Counted from the first letter of the stretch, positions 53,362 through 63,327 are shown. The stretch: 64,000 nt of DNA from CAYSGL01 sp964520985 (GCA_964520985.1 CAZFPB010000001.1:868001-932000); one strand, 5' to 3'. Notes: generated by a model not told the origin, from the sequence alone. Translations and numbers: made by a program.

Positions 53362-54756
53362 TTAGATGTGGATCGGGCGGCCGGCAACGGCGAGCGCGGC
53401 TTCCTTGATCACTTCTTCCAAGGTCGGGTGCGCGTGACAGGTGCGGGCGATGTCTTCGGCTGAAGCGCCAAATTCCATGGCCACGCCGAGTTCGCCAATC
53501 AAGGTGCCTGCTTCAGGACCGATGATGTGACAGCCAAGAACGCGATCGCTCGTCGCATCCGCCAGAATTTTGACGAAGCCTTCGGTGGCATTCATTGCGC
53601 GCGCGCGGCCATTGGCCATGAACGGGAATTTACCGACTTTGTAGGCGACGCCTTCTTCTTTTAACTGCTCTTCGGTTTTGCCGATGGATGCTACTTCCGG
53701 CCAGGTGTAGACGACGCCCGGGATGAGGTTGTAATCGATATGGCCGGATTGGCCCGCGATCATTTCAGCGAGCACCATGCCTTCGTCTTCGGCTTTGTGG
53801 GCCAGCATCGGGCCGACGATGACATCGCCAATCGCGTAGATGCCTTTGATGTTGGTTTCGAAATGGCCGTTGGTTTTCACGCGGCCGCGCTCATCGAGTT
53901 CCACGCCTGCTTCTTTCAAGCCAAGGCTATCCGTGTAGGGCTTGCGGCCAACAGCCACCAGCACGATGTCGGCGGAGAGTTTTTCGGCTGAGCCGCCGGC
54001 AGCCGCTTCGAGTGTCAGATCGACGCCCTTCTTGCCCGGCGTGGCGGATGTTACTTTGGTGGAAAGTTTGAAATCGATGCCCTGCTTTTTCAGGATTTTC
54101 AGGGCCTCTTTCGACAGCTCTCCATCCATGCCCGGCAGGATGCGATCGAGATATTCCACCACGGTGACTTTGGCGCCGAGGCGCGACCACACGGAACCGA
54201 GTTCGAGGCCGATCACGCCGCCGCCGATGACCACGAGACTTGCGGGGACTTTATCCAATTCCAACGCGCCTGTCGAAGACACAATCTGTTTTTCATCAAT
54301 CGTAATACCCGGCAGCGAAACAACGTCCGAACCCGTCGCGATAATAATATGTTTGGCATCGTAGGTTTTACCGGCGACGGACACTTTTCCCGCGCCGTCT
54401 ACTTTGCCCGCGCCCTTCAGCCAGTCGACTTTGTTTTTCTTGAACAGGAATTCGATGCCTTGGGTGTTGGCAGAAACCACTTTGTCTTTGTGGCCCATCA
54501 TGCCTTTGAGGTCGAGCTCGACGCCTTTGACCTTCACGCCCAGCGCTGCGAGACCCTCATGCGCCTCGTGGTAGCGCTCGGATGCGTGCAGCAGCGCTTT
54601 GGAGGGAATGCAGCCGATGTTGAGGCAGGTGCCGCCCAGCGTATCGCGTTTTTCCACGCACGCCGTTTTCAGGCCCAGTTGCGCCGCGCGAATGGCCGCG
54701 ACATAGCCGCCTGGGCCCGCACCAATTACAATCACATCATAGGAACCATCAGCCAT
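53362..54756 (-). CDS. lpdA: Dihydrolipoyl dehydrogenase (E3)
   Basis: Re-oxidises dihydrolipoamide for the 2-oxoacid dehydrogenase complexes. The 464 residues from the ATG at 54756 start with the FAD-binding YDVIVIGAGPGGYVAAI. The redox cysteines lie in GGTCLNIGCIPSKALLH, the NAD site is VVIGGGVIGLELGSVW, and the C-terminal His-Glu pair lies in CHAHPTLEEV. An upstream ATG exists but would add 19 non-conserved residues. sucA and odhB lie 3.3-8.6 kb upstream in the same direction, separated by three genes on the other strand. Confidence 0.97.
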   Translation of the reverse strand: MADGSYDVIVIGAGPGGYVAAIRAAQLGLKTACVEKRDTLGGTCLNIGCIPSKALLHASERYHEAHEGLAALGVKVKGVELDLKGMMGHKDKVVSANTQGIEFLFKKNKVDWLKGAGKVDGAGKVSVAGKTYDAKHIIIATGSDVVSLPGITIDEKQIVSSTGALELDKVPASLVVIGGGVIGLELGSVWSRLGAKVTVVEYLDRILPGMDGELSKEALKILKKQGIDFKLSTKVTSATPGKKGVDLTLEAAAGGSAEKLSADIVLVAVGRKPYTDSLGLKEAGVELDERGRVKTNGHFETNIKGIYAIGDVIVGPMLAHKAEDEGMVLAEMIAGQSGHIDYNLIPGVVYTWPEVASIGKTEEQLKEEGVAYKVGKFPFMANGRARAMNATEGFVKILADATSDRVLGCHIIGPEAGTLIGELGVAMEFGASAEDIARTCHAHPTLEEVIKEAALAVAGRPIHI

Positions 54757-54865
54757 CGTCTTATCCACACCTTGTTCGAAATAGTTAATTAGGATCAAAA
54801 CCTTGTAGCGCAAGGGATGGCACTTGGCCAGACCCTAAGCAAGCCTGTCAATTGTCATAATTTTA

Positions 54866-54894
54866 TTGACAAATTGCGCCGTATTTCGTATTAG
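54866..54894 (+). promoter_or_regulatory. Sigma70-type promoter upstream of the 54931 gene
   Basis: -35 TTGACA (54866-54871), 17-bp spacer, -10 TATTAG (54889-54894), 37 nt before the GTG start. Confidence 0.6.
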
Positions 54895-54930
54895 GAAATG
54901 GTTAAGTATTACTACACGGGGGACGGATAA

Positions 54931-56109
54931 GTGAGTTACGACAGAAAGATCAGCCTTAAACCTGCCTATCTTCATGCCTATGGCGTCTCGCCCACTTTTC
55001 ACGATATTAAATCAAAACTCCCGGCCGGAAACAAAGAGCCCGAGCCAAAAATTCTGCTGAAAAACCCGAATGCTTTTAACAAGATTCGGGCTTTATTTTG
55101 CCTATCTGAAAATGCGTTCATGATCCCAGAACAAATCTGGGCGCAGAAACACCCTCTGGTCAGCCTGCTGCTCGACACCAAGGAAAATCAGATTCCCACG
55201 GCCGAATTTACCGAAGGCAATCATAGCCTGCGATACCGCTATGAAATCGATCCAGAAACGGGATTGATTACCCAGCGTGACTTCAACGAAAAAAGTTCGA
55301 TGAAGCTGGCGAACATTATCGGCGGATGCGCCGACCGCGATGAGCGCGAAATCGAAGTGCCGCTCGAGCAAACATTGAAAGACGGGTATCAGGCGCTGAA
55401 GGACAAATACCGCGCTTTGAACGATACCGCTTATTGCGATGATATTCCTTACGAAAATCTGCATGTGTTTGGCGGATATATTGCCGCTCGGACGGAATAT
55501 GGCTTCGCCGTCAAGCATCCGCGTCATAACGTCATGATGGTGTTTGAAGCGTGCGAGGATATTTTCGAGGTGTATGGGGCGGATATGTCTCACGCCAAAT
55601 CGCATCTGTATGAGTTCGAATTTGAACCTCGTGAAGTATGGGGCGATTTACCGGCCCATGCGCAAACGCCAGAAGGTTTCCGCGAATTTTTATATTCAGC
55701 GATGAACGATATCCGCAATCATCTATGTGCTGTCGTGCGCGGTGCTGAAATCAATCCGAACACCAAGGCGGACTACGTCAAGGATATGCTGATCGAGGAA
55801 TATGGCATGGAATATCTGGAAACGCCCACATATCTGACCGCACAGTTTCAGTCATTTTCAACGCCGCGCAATTACCTTCTTACCTCTGAGCGGCTGTCTT
55901 TGAACGCCGGCATGACGTTGGAAGAGACACTGTCAGAATGTCAGGATAGCATTTTCAGCAACGCCGAACGATTGCACAATGAAAAGAAACGGTTGAACGA
56001 AGATATGATCCAGCCGAGCGAAGATTACATCGCCAGCGGCGCTCAACTTATTGATTTTGAGCCTTATCGTCTTGCCGCAAACCCAAAAGTTGTTGCCCGC
56101 CTCGGCTAG
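54931..56109 (+). CDS. Unknown 392-residue protein
   Basis: Not recognised. It starts with GTG behind a G-rich ribosome site (CGGGGGACGG). Soluble; the first half contains segments such as MIPEQIWAQKHPLVSLLLDT and the second is charged and helical. No signal or membrane span. It is divergent from lpdA and followed after 17 nt by a PfkB kinase, so the three plus-strand genes up to 58055 may form one transcript. Confidence 0.65.
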   Translation: MSYDRKISLKPAYLHAYGVSPTFHDIKSKLPAGNKEPEPKILLKNPNAFNKIRALFCLSENAFMIPEQIWAQKHPLVSLLLDTKENQIPTAEFTEGNHSLRYRYEIDPETGLITQRDFNEKSSMKLANIIGGCADRDEREIEVPLEQTLKDGYQALKDKYRALNDTAYCDDIPYENLHVFGGYIAARTEYGFAVKHPRHNVMMVFEACEDIFEVYGADMSHAKSHLYEFEFEPREVWGDLPAHAQTPEGFREFLYSAMNDIRNHLCAVVRGAEINPNTKADYVKDMLIEEYGMEYLETPTYLTAQFQSFSTPRNYLLTSERLSLNAGMTLEETLSECQDSIFSNAERLHNEKKRLNEDMIQPSEDYIASGAQLIDFEPYRLAANPKVVARLG

Positions 56110-56126
56110 GCGTTCTACCATCGCCC

Positions 56127-57104
56127 ATGCTTGATTTTTGCGGCCTTGGGAATGCGTGTATTGATATCGTCGTCGAAGTGGACGAGGCCTTTCTCGCCAA
56201 CCACTCTCTGCCCAAAGGCATTTGCACTTATTTAACCGACGATCGCGCCGAAGAGATCGACAGCGCCTTGATAAAACCGGTATTCGAGCCGGGTGGCTGC
56301 GCGGCCAATACCGCCGTGGTGGTCACGGCGCTGGGCGGCACGTCCGCTTTCATGGGCCGTGTGGCAGAGGATACGATTGGCAAACTGTTCATTCAGAGCA
56401 TGAAGGATAACCAAGTTTCGTTTGCGCCCGATCTGGCGCCGATGGAAGGGCGCGGGTCGACACGCGTTTACACGTTCGTCACGCCCGATGCCGACCGCAC
56501 CTTTGCCACCTATTACGGGGAGCAGGAAACGCTGTCTGTCGATGACCTGAATGAAGGCGCCATCAGCGCGGCGAAATTTCTCTACCTTGATGGCTACGCG
56601 CTGCACTCAAAATATAATGAAGAGACTTTTTTGACGGCTATCACATGGGCGCACGGTGCGGGCAATCACGTCGTGTTTAATCCGTGCGATCTCAGCATTC
56701 TCAATCAGTACCCTCAATTATGCGCCGCGATTATGGAGGCGGCGGACATTCTGATCTGCAACGATATCGAAGCGATGCAGATTACCGGCGCTGCCAGCGC
56801 ACACGATGCTGTTATCTTGCTGCAAAAGCGCTTTGCCCGCGGCGCCGTAACCATGGGCGCTCAAGGGGCTTTGGTGTTTGATGCCAAGACCATCACCCCC
56901 CTGCCCGCTATCCTGCCGGGTAGACCGATTATCGACACCAATGGCGCCGGCGATGCCTTTGCTGGGGGCTATATCTACGGTCTAGCCCATGAATTTGGCG
57001 ATGAGCGCGCGGCAAGGCTTGGCATTTTGTGCGCTTCGCGTATCATTACGCAGATCGGGGCGCGTCCCAAGTGCTCCTTCACCGATTTGCCCGCACAGGT
57101 TTAA
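56127..57104 (+). CDS. PfkB family carbohydrate or nucleoside kinase
   Basis: A ribokinase-fold kinase of 325 residues. N-terminal GLGNACIDIVVEVDEAFL, GGCAANTAVVVTALGGTSAFMG, and the C-terminal catalytic signature DTNGAGDAFAGGYIYGL with the base Asp. Closest in style to the adenosine-kinase-like group of PfkB proteins found in alphaproteobacteria, but the substrate (sugar or adenosine) is not fixed. Its stop touches the start of the tandem-deaminase gene (TAAATG). Confidence 0.88.
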   Translation: MLDFCGLGNACIDIVVEVDEAFLANHSLPKGICTYLTDDRAEEIDSALIKPVFEPGGCAANTAVVVTALGGTSAFMGRVAEDTIGKLFIQSMKDNQVSFAPDLAPMEGRGSTRVYTFVTPDADRTFATYYGEQETLSVDDLNEGAISAAKFLYLDGYALHSKYNEETFLTAITWAHGAGNHVVFNPCDLSILNQYPQLCAAIMEAADILICNDIEAMQITGAASAHDAVILLQKRFARGAVTMGAQGALVFDAKTITPLPAILPGRPIIDTNGAGDAFAGGYIYGLAHEFGDERAARLGILCASRIITQIGARPKCSFTDLPAQV

Positions 57105-58055
57105 ATGAGCCTTACCCCTTTTTCCGCCATGCAGGACGCCGTCGATATTGTCGGCACCTCGCCGCATCCGACCAACAAAATCGCGGCCACCTTGTTTGGC
57201 GCTGACTGGCAGATTTCGAAAACCAATTACTGGCCGGAAAAAATACAAGACGCCTTTGGCATCCATGGCCGCATCGGCAGCTCGTCGGGAACAGTGCATG
57301 CTGAAACAGCGTGTATTCTGGATGCTCCCGCTGCCACCAAGGGTGCATCCTTGTGCATCACCGATCCCTTCTGCCCGAACTGCGCGAAGAATATCGCCGA
57401 GGCCGGGATCAAGACGATTTATATCGACCACAAAGGCTTCGATAAGGATTTTTTTAAACGCCGCAGCGATCATTTCGATGCGATGTCGATGCAGATTTGC
57501 GAGAAGGCGGGAATCAGCGTGTATGAGTTATGGCGCAAGGAAGAGCGGTTGGTGCCGATCATCCAGATCGCGCCCGATTACGTTCCTGCCGAAGACAGTC
57601 CGATTGATGTCGAGCGCATTGAAACGGCGGACGATAAAAATTTCCGCTTCTTTATTGAGAAAGCGACGCAAAAACATTACCGCCGTAAATTCGCGCTCTG
57701 CTTTGCCGAAGATGATTTCGGCGCGAAACATGCGCTGATCGTGCGCTCGCACGTGGTGCGCGGCTATACTATGCTGGATAAAAAGGATGTCCATGAGGTG
57801 GAAAAGCCGGAAAGCAAATACAGCTTCATTCAGGAACCGATCAACCGCTTGCTGATGGTGCTTGCGCGGCGCGGCTTACGACTGATCGATGGATTTTTAT
57901 ATTCCAGCCAGGTGCCGACCAGTCGCGAGCAGGTCAATCTGGTCGGGGCCGATATCGGGCGGGTGACCATTGGCGATCCCACCAAATGCCGCGATTCGGA
58001 AGGGTTGCGCGCGATGCGACTGCTCGGCGACACAAAGATCATTCAATACACGTAA
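57105..58055 (+). CDS. Tandem cytidine/deoxycytidylate-deaminase-fold protein, second half degenerate
   Basis: A 316-residue protein. Residues 1-130 have the zinc-deaminase signature H65-A-E67 with P88-F-C90-P-N-C93, so the first half should be an active cytidine- or dCMP-type deaminase. Residues 150-316 look like a second copy of the fold with the zinc ligands replaced: QEP at 243-245 in the HAE position and a sequence around VPTSREQ (270-276) in the PCxxC position. This suggests an enzyme with a regulatory or structural second domain. It follows a PfkB kinase with no gap, which points to a nucleoside salvage unit. The substrate is not known. Confidence 0.7.
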   Translation: MSLTPFSAMQDAVDIVGTSPHPTNKIAATLFGADWQISKTNYWPEKIQDAFGIHGRIGSSSGTVHAETACILDAPAATKGASLCITDPFCPNCAKNIAEAGIKTIYIDHKGFDKDFFKRRSDHFDAMSMQICEKAGISVYELWRKEERLVPIIQIAPDYVPAEDSPIDVERIETADDKNFRFFIEKATQKHYRRKFALCFAEDDFGAKHALIVRSHVVRGYTMLDKKDVHEVEKPESKYSFIQEPINRLLMVLARRGLRLIDGFLYSSQVPTSREQVNLVGADIGRVTIGDPTKCRDSEGLRAMRLLGDTKIIQYT

Positions 58056-58082
58056 AAAAATCCCCGCCGAAGCGGGGATTTT
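58054..58082. terminator. Bidirectional intrinsic terminator
   Basis: Arms ATCCCCGC and GCGGGGAT with a 4-nt loop (CGAA), A-run on the left and T-run on the right, between the converging deaminase and odhB genes. Confidence 0.9.
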
Positions 58083-58086
58083 AGCA

Positions 58087-59310
58087 TTAGATCGCGAGAA
58101 CCAGACGTTGTGGATCTTCGAGCAGTTCCTTGATACGCACGAGGAAGCTTACCGCTTCCTTGCCGTCAATGATGCGGTGATCATACGACATGGCGATGTA
58201 CATCATCGGGCGCGCCTTGATGTCGCCGTTCGGCATAACCATCGGGCGCTGCTGGATTTTGTGCATGCCAAGAATAGCGACTTGCGGTGAGTTCAGGATT
58301 GGCGTGGAGAGCAGCGAGCCGAAGATACCACCATTGGTAATCGTGAAGGTGCCGCCCTGCATTTCATCGATTGAGAGTTTGCCGTCGCGGGCGCGCAAGC
58401 CCACATCGCCAATATCTTTTTCAATCTGCGCCATCGATTTGCCATCGCAGTCTTTGACGACCGGTACGACAAGGCCCTGCGGCGTCGATACGGCAATGCC
58501 GAGATCGTAATAGTTTTTGTAGATGATTTCATCGCCGGCGATTTCCGCGTTCACGGCCGGGAATTCCTTCAAGGCCTGAATGGACGCTTTGACGAAGAAG
58601 GACATGAAGCCCAGCTTCACGCCGTGTTTCTTTTCAAACACGTCTTTGTATTGATTGCGGGCTTCCATGACAGCCGTCATGTCGATTTCGTTGAACGTCG
58701 TGAGAATGGCGGCGGTATTTTGCGCTTCTTTCAGGCGTCTGGCGATCACCTGACGCAGTTTGCTCATCTTGATTTTTTCTTCGCGCGGACCGGCATCGCG
58801 CGGCGCGCTGGCGGCGACAGGCTTATCACCGCCTTTAACGGGCTGGACCGATACGGCATCATTCGGAGAGACGTTGCCTGCCCCGAGGTGATTGATCACA
58901 TCGCCTTTGGTCACGCGGCCATCGCGGCCCGAACCGGCGACATCGCCTGCATTCACATTATTGTCGGCCATCATCTTGGTGGCGGCCGGGCCATTCTTTT
59001 GGTCCTGAGAGGCAGCAGCCGCTTTTGGGGCTTCTGCTTTGGGTTCTTCTTTTTTCGGGGCTGGCGCTGCGCCGCTGCCGGCACCGATCGTGCCGAGGAC
59101 CGCGCCCTTTTCTACCGTCTCGCCTTCTTTGGCGGCGATCGAGGTGATGACACCATCGGCCGGAGCATTGACTTCCAGTGTGACTTTGTCTGTTTCCAGC
59201 TCGACAATCGGCTCATCGGCTTTTACCGCATCGCCTTCTTTTTTCAGCCATTTGGCAATCGTGGCTTCGGAAACGGATTCACCCAGGGTCGGGACGACAA
59301 TATCGGTCAT
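58087..59310 (-). CDS. odhB: 2-Oxoglutarate dehydrogenase E2 (dihydrolipoyl succinyltransferase)
   Basis: Transfers the succinyl group to CoA in the TCA-cycle complex. The 407 residues show an N-terminal lipoyl domain (DEPIVELETDKVTLEVNAP, Lys lipoylated), an Ala/Pro-rich hinge, an E3-binding domain with a somewhat divergent sequence (ATKMMADNNVNAGDVAGSGR), and the catalytic domain with SYDHRIIDGKEAVSFL (catalytic His/Asp). It lies downstream of sucA with an unexpected gene between. Confidence 0.97.
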   Translation of the reverse strand: MTDIVVPTLGESVSEATIAKWLKKEGDAVKADEPIVELETDKVTLEVNAPADGVITSIAAKEGETVEKGAVLGTIGAGSGAAPAPKKEEPKAEAPKAAAASQDQKNGPAATKMMADNNVNAGDVAGSGRDGRVTKGDVINHLGAGNVSPNDAVSVQPVKGGDKPVAASAPRDAGPREEKIKMSKLRQVIARRLKEAQNTAAILTTFNEIDMTAVMEARNQYKDVFEKKHGVKLGFMSFFVKASIQALKEFPAVNAEIAGDEIIYKNYYDLGIAVSTPQGLVVPVVKDCDGKSMAQIEKDIGDVGLRARDGKLSIDEMQGGTFTITNGGIFGSLLSTPILNSPQVAILGMHKIQQRPMVMPNGDIKARPMMYIAMSYDHRIIDGKEAVSFLVRIKELLEDPQRLVLAI

Positions 59311-59394
59311 GGTTATTCTCTGATCGGTAGTGGTTAATTGAATGCGCCTAATCTGGCCCGATTAGGCGAAAAGGTCAATAGAATGAAGGGGGTA

Positions 59395-60399
59395 TTATGG
59401 GGTGGCCGGAGAGAAATTTGCACCGTCTTTTTGCTGGCGCTGCTCTTGCCGTTTCAGGCCGACATCGCGGGTTTTGTGGGGATCAAACGGGGTCGCCATA
59501 TCGCGGCTTTCCAGGCGCAAGGTGAGATATTGTAGCCGATCATGCGACCTGTCATGGGGTTTGAGCGTCGGCACCGCCAATACGAGATATGAGCCTGCCA
59601 GCGAGAAGGCCGCATTCAATAAAGTATTATGGTCATTGGGAATGCGTACTTGCGGGATAACGGTCTCATACAGATTGTCTTTGCGCAGGATATGTAACTC
59701 TTTAAATTGTAGCTCGCGCTGACGGAAAGAGAAAAAACGCCCTTTATCGGCCGTCAAAATCATTGCACAAAAGGTCTCGCCCTCTCCGGCTTCGAGACGA
59801 TCCACGAGCTTTGCCGCGCGAGGGTTGCCCTCCGCCGGGCGAATGAAAAAATCATTCCAGGGCAAGGACTTATTGCGGAAAATTACAATAGAATCTTGAA
59901 TGCGTTCGAACTCGCCGCGCTCAAGTAATTTCACAAGATCGTTCGCGGATTTGATGGAAACCGGTTCGCGCTCACGCAATTCCGGCGGTAAGGCGCCACC
60001 ATCATAGACACCGCTTTTATCATTAAAAACATCGCTGTAGCCGCTTGTATTGATATGGATGCGAAAGCCCTTTGTGTGATCAATAATCAGCGGGCGGCGA
60101 TAGGCAGGATTATTTTCGATCTCACAGCCTTTGTCATGAACGCCCCCCGGAAAACGCATGAAATGTGAACGCCGTCCCATCTCCGAACTGCCGCGCACAG
60201 AGTCAGGGCCCGTGCGCAATCGAACAGGCATTTCGCAATGCGGACATTTCAAATGCCCCTTATGATCTGGTTCATAATAATGCGTGGTGGTAGCGCTGTC
60301 TTTGGCGGCAATGGATGTACCAGGCGGCACGACAAAAATCTCCCGCCCATTGGGACGGATAAAGCGGGCTTCAGGAATCAAAGGGCCGGAAGATGACAT
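59395..60399 (-). CDS. CoiA-like zinc-finger protein between sucA and odhB
   Basis: A 334-residue protein whose N-terminus has C52-x2-C55 (LKCPHCEMPVRL) followed by H79-F, H88 and C92 (RSHFMRFPGGVHDKGCEI), the arrangement of the zinc-binding N-terminal region of CoiA-like proteins. The rest, about 220 residues, is soluble and not recognised; the nuclease domain of CoiA is not evident. It sits between sucA and odhB in the same direction, 42 nt after sucA and 84 nt before odhB, so it interrupts a usually continuous operon. Role unknown. Confidence 0.6.
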   Translation of the reverse strand: MSSSGPLIPEARFIRPNGREIFVVPPGTSIAAKDSATTTHYYEPDHKGHLKCPHCEMPVRLRTGPDSVRGSSEMGRRSHFMRFPGGVHDKGCEIENNPAYRRPLIIDHTKGFRIHINTSGYSDVFNDKSGVYDGGALPPELREREPVSIKSANDLVKLLERGEFERIQDSIVIFRNKSLPWNDFFIRPAEGNPRAAKLVDRLEAGEGETFCAMILTADKGRFFSFRQRELQFKELHILRKDNLYETVIPQVRIPNDHNTLLNAAFSLAGSYLVLAVPTLKPHDRSHDRLQYLTLRLESRDMATPFDPHKTRDVGLKRQEQRQQKDGANFSPATP

Positions 60400-60441
60400 G
60401 CACTGTATATGTCAACTTCCGGCCCGGATTTCCAGTAAAAT

Positions 60442-63327
60442 CTATACGGTGAGGACGGCGTCCATCAATTTGGCCTGTTCGACAACGTGGCGTTTGTTGA
60501 TGCCGGTCGCGGGAGCGGCCGAGGCCGGGCGGCCCATGTAGATCGGACGCTTGCCTTTGTTGCCTACTTCGATGAGGACGTTTTCGATGCGGCGGTCGAC
60601 GAACTGCCAGTAGCCCATGTTCTCGGACTCTTCCTGGCACCAGACGAACTCGGCGTTTTCGAATTGTTTCAGATCCTGAACCAGCGCTTTGTGTGGGAAC
60701 GGGTAGAGCTGTTCGATACGCATCAGGTAGACATCCTTGATGTTTCGCTCGCGGCGGGCTTCGAGCAGGTCGTAGTAAACCTTACCTGTGCACAGCACGA
60801 CGCGTTTGATTTTCTTCGGTTCGACCAGCTCTTCACGATCCGTATCCCACAGGATGCGGTGGAAGGAGGTCTTGCCGCTGAAGGCATCGAGATCGGAGAC
60901 GGCGAGTTTATGACGCAGCAGCGATTTCGGCGACATGTTGACCATGGGCTTTCTGAAATCACGTACCATCTGACGACGCAGGGCGTGGAAGTAGTTCGCA
61001 GGCGTCGTGATGTTGGTGATCTGCCAGTTGTCTTCAGCGCACGCGGCAAGGAAGCGTTCAGGACGCGCGGAGGAGTGCTCCGGCCCCTGCCCTTCGTAGC
61101 CGTGCGGCAGCAGCATGACGAGACCCGACATACGCAGCCATTTGGATTCACCCGATGAGATGAACTGGTCGATCATGACCTGCGCGCCGTTAGTGAAGTC
61201 GCCGAACTGCGCTTCCCAGAGAACGAGCGTTTTCGGATCGGCAAGCGTGTAGCCATATTCAAACCCAAGCACAGCCATTTCCGAGAGCGGCGAGTCATAG
61301 ACTTCGAATTTAGGCTGGTCTTTTTTCACATGCTGGAGAGCGATATATTTCTCTTCAGTGTCTTGATCGTACAAGATCGCATGACGGTGCGAGAACGTCC
61401 CGCGACCGACATCCTGACCCGACAGACGGACCGCATAGTCCTGTTGCAGCAGGGTACCGAACGCCAGTGCTTCCGCCGTTGCCCAGTCGATACCTTTGCC
61501 TTCTTCGAACATCTTGGCTTTCTGGCCGAGCAGACGCACGATTTTGGGATTGGCCACGAAATTATCCGGTGTTGTCGACAAAAGTTTGCCAAGCTGTTGC
61601 AGGTCGGCATCGGTGACATAGGTTTCGCCGCGGCGCTCTTCGCCCGACGCGACCTTCATGCCTGTCCATGCGCCTTCGAGATAGTCGGCTTTGTTCGGCT
61701 TGTAGCTCTTGGTCGCTTCAAACGCGTCTTCCAGATATTTCATGAATTCATCGACCATCGCCTTGGATTCATCTTCCGTGATGACGTTTTCCGTCACCAG
61801 CTGGTTGGCGTAAATCTGGCGGGTGGTTTCGTGATCCTTGATGGCTTTGTACATCAAAGGCTGCGTGAATGCCGGCTCATCGCCTTCGTTGTGACCGAAG
61901 CGGCGGTAGCACATCAGATCGATGACGACGTCTTTCTTGAATGTCTGACGGAATTCAGTAGCGATACGCGCGACATGCACAACCGCTTCGGCATCATCGC
62001 CATTCACGTGGAAGATCGGCGCGGCCAGCATTTTGGCAACGTCCGTGCAGTAAGGACCCGAGCGGCCGAATTTCGGCGTCGTGGTGAACCCGATCTGGTT
62101 GTTGATGACGATATGCATCGTGCCGCCAACGCGGTAACCTGGCAGTTCGGAAATCAGCAGGGTTTCCGGCACAACGCCCTGCCCTGCGAAGGCGGCGTCG
62201 CCATGCAGCAGGATTGGCATGACCTGAACGTTCTCAACGTCTTTACGTTTCACCTGTTTCGCACGAACCTTGCCGATCACGACCGGGTTTACAAACTCAA
62301 GGTGCGACGGGTTGGCGGTCAGTGACAAATGGATGGTGTTGCCATCGAAATCGCGGTCAGCCGACGTGCCCAAATGGTATTTCACATCGCCGGAACCCAG
62401 CACGTCATCCGGGACAGAAGATTGCCCTTGGAATTCGCTGAAAATCGCGGTGAATGGCTTGCCCATGACGTTGGACAGAACGTTCAGGCGGCCACGGTGA
62501 GCCATGCCGACGATCACTTCTTTGAGGCCCATCTGGCCGCCACGCTTCAGGATTTGCTCCATCAGCGGGATCAGGGCTTCGCCGCCGTCCAGGCCGAAAC
62601 GCTTGGTGCCGACATACTTGGTATGTAGAAACTTTTCGAAAGATTCAGCCGCGATCAGGCGCTGTAAAATCGCACGCTTGCCGTTGATGGTGAAATCAGT
62701 GTGGTTGCGCGGTGCCTCGATGCGTTCTTGAATCCAGGCTTTTTCTTCCGGATCGGTCAGGTGCATGTATTCCACGCCGACTTTGCCGCAGTAAGTGGCT
62801 TTCAGCATGTCAACGATCTGGCGCACGGTGGCGGTTTCCATGCCGAGCACGCCGTTGATGAAGATCGGGCGGTCATAATCGGACGGCATGAAGCCGTGAT
62901 GTTCGGGCTCCAGCTCCGGATGATGGCTGATTTCTTTCAAGCCCAGCGGATCGAGATCGGAAATCAAGTGACCACGTACGCGGTAAGCCCGGATCAGCAT
63001 CAGCGCGCGGATGGAATCCAGCGCGGCCTGACGGACAGCGCCAGCATCGGCCGGGGCTTGCGGGGCGATCGTCGCGATTTGCGGTTCGGTGGCAATGGCG
63101 GTGTGCAGAGCCGCGCCGCTAAAACCATTGGCATCCTTGCGGTTGTCATTCGGCGTCCAGCTGGCGCCGTGCAATTCGCGCAAGACCGAAAGTTCAGACT
63201 CGTTCAGGCCATCGAAAAACTGTCGCCAGCTCGCATCCACTCCCGTCTTGTTGCGGACATAGTGCGTATACAGGTGAGAGATATATTCGGCGTTGGCGCC
63301 GGACAGGAACGTCAGATTGTTCGACAT
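60442..63327 (-). CDS. sucA: 2-Oxoglutarate dehydrogenase E1 (SucA)
   Basis: ThDP-dependent decarboxylase of the 2-oxoglutarate dehydrogenase complex. The 961 residues begin with the E2-binding helix region (NAEYISHLYTHYVRNKTGVD) and contain the ThDP-binding motif GDDAEAVVHVARIATEFRQ. GMAHRGRLNVLSNVMGKPFT, YGYTLADPKTLVLWEAQFGD and the late LLPHGYEGQGPEHSSARPER are typical of the family. Full length. With odhB and lpdA all parts of the complex are present. Confidence 0.97.
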   Translation of the reverse strand: MSNNLTFLSGANAEYISHLYTHYVRNKTGVDASWRQFFDGLNESELSVLRELHGASWTPNDNRKDANGFSGAALHTAIATEPQIATIAPQAPADAGAVRQAALDSIRALMLIRAYRVRGHLISDLDPLGLKEISHHPELEPEHHGFMPSDYDRPIFINGVLGMETATVRQIVDMLKATYCGKVGVEYMHLTDPEEKAWIQERIEAPRNHTDFTINGKRAILQRLIAAESFEKFLHTKYVGTKRFGLDGGEALIPLMEQILKRGGQMGLKEVIVGMAHRGRLNVLSNVMGKPFTAIFSEFQGQSSVPDDVLGSGDVKYHLGTSADRDFDGNTIHLSLTANPSHLEFVNPVVIGKVRAKQVKRKDVENVQVMPILLHGDAAFAGQGVVPETLLISELPGYRVGGTMHIVINNQIGFTTTPKFGRSGPYCTDVAKMLAAPIFHVNGDDAEAVVHVARIATEFRQTFKKDVVIDLMCYRRFGHNEGDEPAFTQPLMYKAIKDHETTRQIYANQLVTENVITEDESKAMVDEFMKYLEDAFEATKSYKPNKADYLEGAWTGMKVASGEERRGETYVTDADLQQLGKLLSTTPDNFVANPKIVRLLGQKAKMFEEGKGIDWATAEALAFGTLLQQDYAVRLSGQDVGRGTFSHRHAILYDQDTEEKYIALQHVKKDQPKFEVYDSPLSEMAVLGFEYGYTLADPKTLVLWEAQFGDFTNGAQVMIDQFISSGESKWLRMSGLVMLLPHGYEGQGPEHSSARPERFLAACAEDNWQITNITTPANYFHALRRQMVRDFRKPMVNMSPKSLLRHKLAVSDLDAFSGKTSFHRILWDTDREELVEPKKIKRVVLCTGKVYYDLLEARRERNIKDVYLMRIEQLYPFPHKALVQDLKQFENAEFVWCQEESENMGYWQFVDRRIENVLIEVGNKGKRPIYMGRPASAAPATGINKRHVVEQAKLMDAVLTV

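Noticed and set aside
54761..54769. Single perfect DnaA box (TTATCCACA) just before lpdA
   Set aside because: One isolated match is expected by chance in a window of this size, and it overlaps the ribosome-site region of lpdA.
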